The notes beneath the pieces are model-generated. The model was not told the DNA's origin. It searched no databases and worked only from the letters and a program-made list of their open reading frames with translations. The translations under genes were made by a program, and so were the position numbers. Of a DNA stretch of 27,790 nt, positions 15,673 through 21,962 are shown piece after piece (position 1 is the stretch's first letter; every line of letters starts with the position of its first letter). The stretch lies in assembly GCA_035632555.1 (NCBI GenBank), contig DASQGO010000129.1, positions 1 through 27,790 of the forward strand, read 5' to 3'. This DNA comes from 2-02-FULL-62-14 sp035632555. Lineage in GTDB: Bacteria > Nitrospirota > Nitrospiria > Nitrospirales > Nitrospiraceae.

Positions 15673-16337
15673 AGCCCCTTCCCCTCGTCCGACACCACTT
15701 TTCCCTGGTCCAGCGTGATCACGCGACGGCCGACCTGCTCGATGACCTGGCGGTTGTGCGTCGCCACCAGCACTGTCGTGCCCCGCGCATTGATGGTCTT
15801 GAACAATTCGACGATCTCGCGGGCCAGTTCTGCATCCATGTTGCCCGTCGGCTCGTCCGCCAGCAGAATGATCGGACTGTTGACGATCGAACGCGCGATG
15901 CACACGCGCTGCTGCTCACCGGCCGATAACATGGTGGGGCGACTTTCCTTCCGATGCTCGACGCCGACGGCTTTCAATGCCTCCATGACTTTTCGGCGCG
16001 TTTCGAAGGCCGAGAGTCCCTGCACCAGCAACGGCAGCGCCACGTTCTCATACACGCTTTTTTTCGGGAGCAGCTTGAAGTCCTGGAACACGACGCCCAT
16101 GGTCCGCCGAAGGTACGGCACGGCGGACGGTTTGAGGCGGGCCACGTTGCGCCCCTGGATAAGAATCTGCCCTTCATCAAGCGAGGTTGCGCAATAGAGC
16201 AACTTGAGGAGCGTCGTCTTGCCAGCCCCGCTGGGTCCCATAAGCAACACGAACTCGCCCTTCTCGATTTGCAGGTTGACGTCCGTGATGGCAGGGCGCC
16301 GGTCATAATGCTTGGTGACATGAAAGATCTGGATCAT
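15669..16337 (-). CDS. ftsE: Cell division ATP-binding protein FtsE
   Basis: A 222-residue ABC ATPase that drives FtsX to control peptidoglycan hydrolysis at the division site. It starts MIQIFHVTKHYDRRPAITDV and has Walker A GPSGAGKT (34-41), the Q-loop in MGVVFQDFKLL, the signature LSAGEQQR and Walker B IILLADEPTGNMD followed by the switch His in VATHN. The sequence FQDFKLL and the DEPTGNMD form are typical for FtsE. The start at 16337 was chosen because the family begins there; upstream the frame is open for 73 more codons inside yraN without similarity. It follows yraN by 40 bases, and the run continues from the ribosome-maturation genes. Confidence 0.95.
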   Translation of the reverse strand: MIQIFHVTKHYDRRPAITDVNLQIEKGEFVLLMGPSGAGKTTLLKLLYCATSLDEGQILIQGRNVARLKPSAVPYLRRTMGVVFQDFKLLPKKSVYENVALPLLVQGLSAFETRRKVMEALKAVGVEHRKESRPTMLSAGEQQRVCIARSIVNSPIILLADEPTGNMDAELAREIVELFKTINARGTTVLVATHNRQVIEQVGRRVITLDQGKVVSDEGKGL

Positions 16338-16377
16338 GAATGCCGCGGACTCGCCGGCACGCGGGAGCCCCTTATAG

Positions 16378-16764
16378 TTACCATCGCAAATCGTCTCCGG
16401 GCACCTCGAACGCATCTTCGATGTGTTCGAGGACCGCCGGCGACTCCTTGCCTCCCGCGCACAGGACCACATCGAACCGGCACGGTTGATCGCGCAGCCC
16501 GTGCCGGGCGAGATACTGCGCCGCCAGCTTGACGAGCCGCGCCCGCTTCCGGCCATCCACCGCCGCCACCGCCCCGCCGTGCGTCGAGGAGCCGCGCGCC
16601 TTGACCTCCACGAAGACCAGCACCGACCCCGACCGCGTGACGAGATCCATTTCGCCGGATGGCGTGCGCGCGTTGCGCGCCAGAATGCAATAGCCCTTGC
16701 GCCGGAGATACCGTTCCGCTTCCGACTCCGCCGCCTGTCCGAAGAGACGACCGGCGACGCTCAT
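16378..16764 (-). CDS. yraN: UPF0102 (YraN) family nuclease-like protein
   Basis: A 128-residue protein of the YraN family with a restriction-endonuclease-like fold. The conserved pattern is present: GRLFGQAAESEAERYL at the start, then GEMDLVTRSGSVLVFVEVKAR, with E38, D40, E53 and K55 as the probable metal-binding residues. The family is very often placed next to rnhB, as here, but its substrate is not established. The ATG at 16764 overlaps the rnhB stop by four bases (ATGA). Length is normal and no residue of the active-site pattern is missing. Confidence 0.9.
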   Translation of the reverse strand: MSVAGRLFGQAAESEAERYLRRKGYCILARNARTPSGEMDLVTRSGSVLVFVEVKARGSSTHGGAVAAVDGRKRARLVKLAAQYLARHGLRDQPCRFDVVLCAGGKESPAVLEHIEDAFEVPGDDLRW

Positions 16765-17390
16765 TCCACCGTCCGTTCCGCTGCGAGCACTGCTTCCCCG
16801 ACCGGTCGGAAACTGCGCCGGTGGATCGCGCAGGGACCGTGCACCGCCAGCATCCGCAGATGCTCGGCCGTTCCATAGCCCTTGTGTGCCTGAAAATTGT
16901 ATTGCGGGTATTGCCGGTGGTAGCCGCCCATCAGACGGTCCCGCGTGACTTTCGCGACAACCGATGCCGCCGCGATAGAGACAGACAAGGCATCGCCCTT
17001 GATGATGGCGCGTTGCGGGAGATGGACGGCGGGAAGTTCGAGCGCATCAAGCAGCAGGTAGTCCGGAACCGACGGCAGCGCCTGGATCGCCCGGCCCATG
17101 GCCAGCCGTGTCGCCTCCAGAATATTCATCGCGTCAATTTCTCGCTCACTCGCCTGTCCGACCCCGACACCGAGCGCCCGCTGCAGGATTTCGTCGTACA
17201 ACCGCTCCCGCTCCGCTTCCGTCAGTTGTTTGGAATCGTTCAAGCCGGCGAGCAGGCATCGGCGGGGCAGCACCACCGCTGCGGCAACGACAGGACCGGC
17301 CAACGGGCCCCGTCCGGCCTCGTCCAAGCCTGCGACAAGACGGTGCCCGCATCGCTTCGCTTCCGTCTCGAAGAGGTCCGTCGGCTCCAC
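16761..17390 (-). CDS. rnhB: Ribonuclease HII
   Basis: RNase HII cuts the RNA strand at ribonucleotides embedded in DNA and starts their removal. The 209-residue product has the catalytic set: D23 and E24 in AGLDEAGRGPLAGPV, D115 in LLLDALELP, and the KGDALSVSIAAASVVAKVTRD block with D133 and D151. The SKQLTEAERERLY motif is also present. The start is GTG at 17390 with a G-rich site upstream. It lies 27 bases after rplS, overlaps yraN by four bases, and belongs to the common trmD-rplS-rnhB-yraN order. Confidence 0.95.
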   Translation of the reverse strand: MEPTDLFETEAKRCGHRLVAGLDEAGRGPLAGPVVAAAVVLPRRCLLAGLNDSKQLTEAERERLYDEILQRALGVGVGQASEREIDAMNILEATRLAMGRAIQALPSVPDYLLLDALELPAVHLPQRAIIKGDALSVSIAAASVVAKVTRDRLMGGYHRQYPQYNFQAHKGYGTAEHLRMLAVHGPCAIHRRSFRPVGEAVLAAERTVE

Positions 17391-17417
17391 GGCACCCCGC
17401 GCGTCAAAAGAAACGAC

Positions 17418-17933
17418 TTACTTTTTCTTCGCCGGTGCGGGCTTCGCCGGCTTGGCTTCGGCCTTCGCGGCCGGCTTTCCAGCCTGCGCTGCCTTGGCTT
17501 TCACTGCAGTCGGCTCGGCCTTTTTCTCCGCCGCAGTTGCCGTGCCTTCAGCCGGTTGTGCCTGTGTCACCGGCACGGCATCGGCTTGGACGAACTCGCG
17601 GTCTTCGAGCTTCGCCGTCCGGCCCTTCTTGGCGCGCAGATAATAGAGCTTGGCCCGGCGCACCTTGCCCTGCCGCACCACGTCCACACGCGTCACGATC
17701 GGCGAGTGGACCGGAAAAATCCGCTCGACGCCCACGCCGTACGAGATCTTCCGCACCGTGAACGTCTCGCTGTTCCGCGCACCCTTGCGGGCGATGACAA
17801 CGCCTTCAAACACCTGAATCCGTTCCTTGTCGCCTTCGACGACTTTCGCGTGGACCCGCACGGTATCGCCGATTTCGAAGGACGGAATGGTTTTCTTCAC
17901 CAGCGACCGCTGGATCCGTTCTAGCTGATTCAT
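17418..17933 (-). CDS. rplS: Large ribosomal subunit protein bL19 with Ala/Lys-rich tail
   Basis: bL19 lies at the interface of the 30S and 50S subunits. The core, about residues 1-112, is typical: IPSFEIGDTVRVHAKVVEGDKER, VFEGVVIARKG, RKISYGVGVERIFPVHSP and RRAKLYYLR. The product then continues for about 58 residues made almost only of Ala, Lys, Pro, Glu and Thr, giving 171 residues instead of the usual 115-120. The tail starts without a stop or frame change, so it is part of the gene. A strong ribosome site (GGGAGGGAG) precedes the ATG. It follows trmD by 16 bases. The tail is likely disordered and RNA-binding by charge; this is inference. Confidence 0.95.
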   Translation of the reverse strand: MNQLERIQRSLVKKTIPSFEIGDTVRVHAKVVEGDKERIQVFEGVVIARKGARNSETFTVRKISYGVGVERIFPVHSPIVTRVDVVRQGKVRRAKLYYLRAKKGRTAKLEDREFVQADAVPVTQAQPAEGTATAAEKKAEPTAVKAKAAQAGKPAAKAEAKPAKPAPAKKK

Positions 17934-17949
17934 GACTGGTCTCCCTCCC

Positions 17950-18726
17950 TCATTGCACCGATGCTTCTTTTGCCTCTTCGCTGATAATCACTTCGAGCAA
18001 CCGCCGGTCCTCCTCGGATAGCGACCTGTCTCGCAACAGATCCGGACGTTTCCGGTAGGTGCTCCGCAACGCTTCCTTCCGCCGCCACAGCCGGATGGCT
18101 TCATGGTTGCCGGACAATAAGACTTCCGGCACCGGTAACCCGCGCAACTCAGCGGGCCTTGTGTAGTGCGGATAATCCAGCATCGACTCGGCAAATGAAT
18201 CATATTCCGAGGACTCCGGATCGCCGAGCACGCCTGGAATCAACCGCACCGCCGCGTCGATCATCACGAGTGCTGGCAATTCCCCGCCGGTCAGCACGTA
18301 ATCGCCGATTGAAATTTCTTCGGGCTCGAGCCCGATCCGCACCCGCTCGTCGATGCCTTCATAGTGCCCGCACACGAACACCAACCGGCGATGCTCGTCG
18401 CGAAATTCCTCTGCCAGCCGCTGGGTGAACGGGCGGCCCTGCGGCGACGGCAGCAGCAGGCGCAGCGACTCTCCGGCCCTGGCTTCTCCATGCTGCCGGC
18501 GCAACGCCTCGACGGCGAGGAATACCGGTTCCGCCTTCATGACCATCCCGGCCCCTCCGCCATACGGCGTATCGTCCGCCACCAGGTGGCGGCCTTCGGT
18601 GTAGTCCCTCAGATTATGGACACGGGCTTCCAGCAGGTTCTTTTCCTGCGCCCGCTTGAGCATGCTCTGGCCCAACACTGGCTGCACCAGATCGGGAAAC
18701 AGTGTAATCACGTCACAGCGCAACAC
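17950..18726 (-). CDS. trmD: tRNA (guanine-N1)-methyltransferase TrmD
   Basis: TrmD methylates G37 next to the anticodon and prevents frameshifting. The 258-residue product starts CDVITLFPDLVQPVLGQS and has DDTPYGGGAGMVMKAEP, LLPSPQGRPFTQ, CGHYEGIDERV and ISIGDYVLTGGELPALVMIDAAVRLIPGVLG, where the S-adenosylmethionine-binding trefoil knot lies, plus SGNHEAIRLWRR near the end. The start is given as GTG at 18726, overlapping the rimM end by 14 bases; the TTG next to it is an alternative and would change one residue only. It lies between rimM and rplS in the common order. Confidence 0.95.
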   Translation of the reverse strand: MLRCDVITLFPDLVQPVLGQSMLKRAQEKNLLEARVHNLRDYTEGRHLVADDTPYGGGAGMVMKAEPVFLAVEALRRQHGEARAGESLRLLLPSPQGRPFTQRLAEEFRDEHRRLVFVCGHYEGIDERVRIGLEPEEISIGDYVLTGGELPALVMIDAAVRLIPGVLGDPESSEYDSFAESMLDYPHYTRPAELRGLPVPEVLLSGNHEAIRLWRRKEALRSTYRKRPDLLRDRSLSEEDRRLLEVIISEEAKEASVQ

Positions 18727-19255
18727 GAGCCATCTCCTTCGCCGTCACTTCATCAGTCCGTCGAACCGTCATCGTCTTGTTCGGCACATCCACCGCGACC
18801 ACCGCGCCTCTCGCAGCCGGGATCAGCATTTCGCCGCCTTCTCCACGCACGACGAAGACATGATGGCCGGGCGTCTTGAGTATCTCCTCCAGCGTTCCCA
18901 ACCGGCGGCCGGTCTCGTCCTGCACGGTAAGGCCGATCAATTCGTATTCGTAATACTGCCCCTGCGGCAGGGGCGGCGCCGAACCCTGCGGAATCTTCAG
19001 CGTCCAGCCCCGAAACAACCCCGCCTCTTCCGGAGTCGAGCAGAGGTCCATCCCCAGCACATACGAACCGTTCATCGCCCGCACACTGCGAATCGTGGCG
19101 TCTTTCACGGCTCCGGACGGCGCCTCCAGCGTAACGCGCGTCAGCCCTTCGAACCGGCCTGGCACGTCACTCAATGATCGAACGCGCATCTCCCCGCGCA
19201 CGCCAAACGGCTTTTCGATCACGCCGATCGCGACGAATTCAACCGGCTCACCCAT
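18713..19255 (-). CDS. rimM: Ribosome maturation factor RimM
   Basis: RimM binds S19 and helps to mature the head of the 30S subunit. The 180-residue product shows the N-terminal beta-barrel motif AIGVIEKPFGVRGEMRVRSLSDVPGRF and the C-terminal PRC-barrel segment with GLTVQDETGRRLGTLEEILKTPGHHVFVV and EMLIPAARGAVVAVDV. The ATG at 19255 lies eight bases after the rpsP stop. In many bacteria a small KH-domain gene (khpA) sits between rpsP and rimM; there is no room for it here. Confidence 0.93.
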   Translation of the reverse strand: MGEPVEFVAIGVIEKPFGVRGEMRVRSLSDVPGRFEGLTRVTLEAPSGAVKDATIRSVRAMNGSYVLGMDLCSTPEEAGLFRGWTLKIPQGSAPPLPQGQYYEYELIGLTVQDETGRRLGTLEEILKTPGHHVFVVRGEGGEMLIPAARGAVVAVDVPNKTMTVRRTDEVTAKEMARVAL

Positions 19256-19263
19256 TGACGCGC

Positions 19264-19512
19264 CTACTTCTTGATGACTCCGGCCCGTTTCAACAGCGTC
19301 CGCACCGTCACCGACGGCTGCGCGCCCTTGCTGAGCCAGTCGAGAATCCGCTCCTGCTTGAGCACCGTCACCGGCGGATGCTTGGCCGGATCGTGCGTGC
19401 CCAGGATTTCCAGGTACCGCCCGTCCCGCGGCTTGCGGGAATCCGCCGCCACCAGCCGGTAAAATGCCAGATTTTTCCGTCCGCCCCTCGACAACCGTAA
19501 ATGAACCGCCAC
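19264..19512 (-). CDS. rpsP: Small ribosomal subunit protein bS16
   Basis: An 82-residue protein with the S16 pattern: AVHLRLSRGGRKNLAFYRLVAADSR, RDGRYLEILGTHDP and ILDWLSKGAQPSVTVRTLLKRAGV. It takes part in early 30S assembly. The start is GTG at 19512, preceded by a strong ribosome site (AAGGAGG), which settles the start. It is 30 bases after ffh in the usual ffh-rpsP-rimM-trmD-rplS order. Length is normal. Confidence 0.95.
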   Translation of the reverse strand: MAVHLRLSRGGRKNLAFYRLVAADSRKPRDGRYLEILGTHDPAKHPPVTVLKQERILDWLSKGAQPSVTVRTLLKRAGVIKK

Positions 19513-19542
19513 TGTGTCCTCCTTAAAACAAGTTGCTTCTGC

Positions 19543-20574
19543 TCACCGCATGCCCAACATCTGCGCCAGCTGCCGCTTCCCGCCGCCACCCGCCATCGCT
19601 TTCATCATCGTGCGGGCGCCCAAAAATTGCTTGATCAAACGATTCACATCCTGCACGCTGGTGCCGCTGCCGCGCGCAATGCGCTTCTTCCGGCTCCCGC
19701 TGAGGACCGTATGGTCCCGCCGTTCCCGCGGCGTCATCGAGTTGATGATCGCCACCGTCCGCGCAATCTCTTTCTCCGGCAGGGTATCGTTACCCGCCAG
19801 TTCCTTGATCCGCTGCCCGCCGGGCAGCATGCCGAGGACCTCGTCCATCGAGCCCAGCTTGTTCACCTGCCCGATCTGGTCGCGAAAATCCTCCAGCGTG
19901 AAGGTTTTTGACGTCAGCTTTTTCTGCAGCGCATCGGCCTGTTCCGTCGAAAAGGCCTCCTGCGCCTTTTCGACGAGCGACAGCACGTCGCCCATGCCCA
20001 GAATGCGCGACGCCATCCGATCCGAATGGAATGGCTCCAGCGCCTCCAGCTTCTCACCGACACCCAGATACTTGACCGGTGCGCCAGTCACGACCCGGAT
20101 TGAAAGCACCGCGCCGCCTCGCGCGTCACCCTCCACCTTGGTCAGAATCACGCCGGTGAGCCCGACCTTGCGCTCGAACTGCTCCGCCATGGTCACGGCA
20201 TCCTGTCCGGTCATGGCATCGGCGACGAGCAGCACTTCATGCGGCGCGACAGCATGCTTGACCGCCGCCAGCTCGCCCATCAATTCGTCATCAATGTGCA
20301 GACGGCCGCCTGTATCCAGCACAACCACGTCGAAGCCCTGTTCGCGGCCACGCGCGACACCGTCCCGGCAGGTCTGCACGACATCGGCCTGCGGCAAAAC
20401 AGCCCGATGCACGGGCACGTCCAGTACAGCGCCGAGGCTCGCCAATTGTTCGACCGCCGCGGGCCGCCGCGGATCGGCTGCCACCAGCAGCACGCGCTTC
20501 CCCTGGCCTTTGAACAGCTTTGCCAGTTTTCCACAAGTCGTCGTCTTGCCGGCACCCTGCAAGCCGACCATCAT
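19543..20574 (-). CDS. ffh: Signal recognition particle protein Ffh, G and M domains (downstream of in-frame TAG)
   Basis: Ffh binds signal sequences and 4.5S RNA and targets ribosomes to the membrane with its receptor FtsY. This 343-codon part begins MMVGLQGAGKTTTCGKLAKLF (P-loop of the GTPase) and contains VAADPRRPAAVEQL, VVLDTGGRLHID, VLLVADAMTGQDAV and TKVEGDARGGAVLSI. It ends with the M domain, including the RNA-binding SRKKRIARGSGTSVQDVNRL and a GGGGKRQLAQMLGM tail. It is in the same frame as the N-domain piece upstream, separated by TAG (20599-20601) and eight codons. If translated alone it would start at the ATG pair at 20574/20571, with GGGG a few bases upstream. Whether the cell makes one or two proteins, or this is a sequence error, cannot be decided here. 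Confidence 0.85.
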   Translation of the reverse strand: MMVGLQGAGKTTTCGKLAKLFKGQGKRVLLVAADPRRPAAVEQLASLGAVLDVPVHRAVLPQADVVQTCRDGVARGREQGFDVVVLDTGGRLHIDDELMGELAAVKHAVAPHEVLLVADAMTGQDAVTMAEQFERKVGLTGVILTKVEGDARGGAVLSIRVVTGAPVKYLGVGEKLEALEPFHSDRMASRILGMGDVLSLVEKAQEAFSTEQADALQKKLTSKTFTLEDFRDQIGQVNKLGSMDEVLGMLPGGQRIKELAGNDTLPEKEIARTVAIINSMTPRERRDHTVLSGSRKKRIARGSGTSVQDVNRLIKQFLGARTMMKAMAGGGGKRQLAQMLGMR

Positions 20575-20598
20575 GATCCCCGTGGGCGGCTCGGAGGG

Positions 20599-20883
20599 CT
20601 ACTTCACGCCGGACTGCTCGCGGCCCATCAAATCACGAAGTTCGTCCCGGACAATCTTGACGACCTGTTGCCCCGGCGCGAGGCTTTGCAGAACCTCCTG
20701 CCCGACCGCCTTGATTCGAACACGCTCGATGAACTCCTTGACGATTTTGAAGTTGACATCCGCTTCGAGCAGCGCTAGGCGCACGTCTTTCAACGCATCG
20801 GCGATGTTCTGCTCTGTCAGCACTCCGTGTCCGCGGAGTGTTTTCAGAATTTGGTCAAACTTCCGGCTGAGCGTATCGAGCAT
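20599..20883 (-). CDS. ffh: Ffh N domain, ending at an in-frame TAG
   Basis: This 94-residue piece is the four-helix N domain of Ffh: MLDTLSRKFDQILKTLRGHG, LTEQNIADALKDVRLALLEADVNFKIVKEFIERV and GQEVLQSLAPGQQVVKIVRDEL. It stops after REQSGVK at TAG, exactly in the linker to the G domain. The next codons in the same frame read PSEPPTGI and then the P-loop domain, so a single substitution explains the break. The full frame 19543-20883 has 446 codons apart from the final stop, the normal Ffh length. The promoter at 20933-20962 and TAGGAG upstream of the ATG suggest normal expression. Confidence 0.85.
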   Translation of the reverse strand: MLDTLSRKFDQILKTLRGHGVLTEQNIADALKDVRLALLEADVNFKIVKEFIERVRIKAVGQEVLQSLAPGQQVVKIVRDELRDLMGREQSGVK

Positions 20884-20932
20884 CGTCCAAACGCTCCTAT
20901 CCCATCAAAAAGACTGAAAAAATTTATCGGTA

Positions 20933-20962
20933 AGTGTACTGTTCAAATGGCTCGTAAGTCAA
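20933..20962 (-). promoter_or_regulatory. Putative promoter of the ffh operon
   Basis: On the minus strand TTGACT (20957-20962) is followed after 18 bases by TACACT (20933-20938). A leader of about 45 bases would precede the ffh ATG at 20883. The -10 box is weak, so the call is tentative. No terminator hairpin for the convergent or upstream side is clear in 20884-21004. Confidence 0.4.
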
Positions 20963-21004
20963 GGCAGAATCAAGCGAATCCGAAGACGCCGGGGATGTAT
21001 TCTA

Positions 21005-21877
21005 CTACTTGCAGGCGGGAGCAACGGGCGCGTTTTTGGGCGACGCCGGCTGCGCGGCGGTTGTCGCACGGTCGGCTGCATCGGCCGGCTCTCCGAACAA
21101 CAGGACCATGATCGTCCTGATTTCCTCCGGAGAAATTCTATATGCCGGCGCGAGGTAGCGTTTCTGCGAAAGCTTGCGTTCCTGTTGATCTTCCGGTTCG
21201 TAGTAGCCGACGAGGATGCCGTCGTGGTCGGCCTTCTTCAGACGCTTGAGCCACCCTTCGGTCACAAGACCCGGCTTGCCACGCGACGCAATCAACTCGA
21301 GCTTCGTCCAGATGGCCCAGCCGACAAACACACCCCAGGTTTCATGCTGCGTTTCCCAGGCTTCCCGCTCGGACAGATACCGCGTTTCGGTGGCCGTCCG
21401 CCGCTGCAAGACCGGCGTGATCTTCACTTCGGCGTAGCGGCACTTCTGGAGTTCCCTCGACGAAGCGAGCAGACGCGCGCCGTCGGTGTTCGGATCGGGC
21501 GGCTTCGATTCGAGATAATCCATGTAGGCATGATACAGCTCGTGGTAGAGATTCCCGACTTCGAGTGCCGTCATCTTCGTGAGCGGCCGCAACGAACCGG
21601 CGGCCTGATTGAAGGATAGGGCCCGGTTCAGAATCATATGATGCTCCTCCGGATGGTACTCCGCCGCCCATCGGTGGAGATCCTCGAAGGTCACGGTCAC
21701 AAAATCAGGTGGCAGTTCTCTGAGAAATTTGGTAGGCAGGCCCAATTCTTCGGACTGGCTGATGAGCGCGGCCAATGGCAGCCGCGTCAGATCGGTCGTT
21801 GGCTGCGGCGATTCCGCCCACACCAGTGGAGCCGCCGACAGAATGAGGCAGGCCAGCGCAAACCGATTACGCCACAT
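21005..21877 (-). CDS. Secreted protein with an HEXXH motif, function unknown
   Basis: I do not recognise a family. With the ATG at 21877 the product has 290 residues and a clean signal peptide, MWRNRFALACLILSAAPLVWA, with a cleavage site before ES. Residues 112-116 read HELYH within NLYHELYHAYMDYLE, the zinc-binding HEXXH pattern of metalloproteases in a helix. A possible third ligand lies in EREAWETQHETWG further on. The C-terminal 40 residues are Ala/Pro-rich. The open frame reaches a TTG at 21952, and an ATG at 21913 is another candidate start; I preferred 21877 because of the signal peptide and an AGGGA site about 10 bases upstream. It follows the helicase gene by 85 bases on the same strand. 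Protease activity is only a suggestion. Confidence 0.65.
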   Translation of the reverse strand: MWRNRFALACLILSAAPLVWAESPQPTTDLTRLPLAALISQSEELGLPTKFLRELPPDFVTVTFEDLHRWAAEYHPEEHHMILNRALSFNQAAGSLRPLTKMTALEVGNLYHELYHAYMDYLESKPPDPNTDGARLLASSRELQKCRYAEVKITPVLQRRTATETRYLSEREAWETQHETWGVFVGWAIWTKLELIASRGKPGLVTEGWLKRLKKADHDGILVGYYEPEDQQERKLSQKRYLAPAYRISPEEIRTIMVLLFGEPADAADRATTAAQPASPKNAPVAPACK

Positions 21878-21962
21878 CACAAGGCTATCCCTTTTGAGAC
21901 TGATGCGTGTCATGTCAGAGTTGCGTGTAGCGAGGCAGCGAGAGGATTTCAACTAGGACAGT

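Noticed and set aside
14878..16197. A 439-codon plus-strand frame across ftsX and ftsE
   Set aside because: It is antisense to two clear genes, with Arg/His/Gln-rich composition typical of shadow frames and no recognisable domain.
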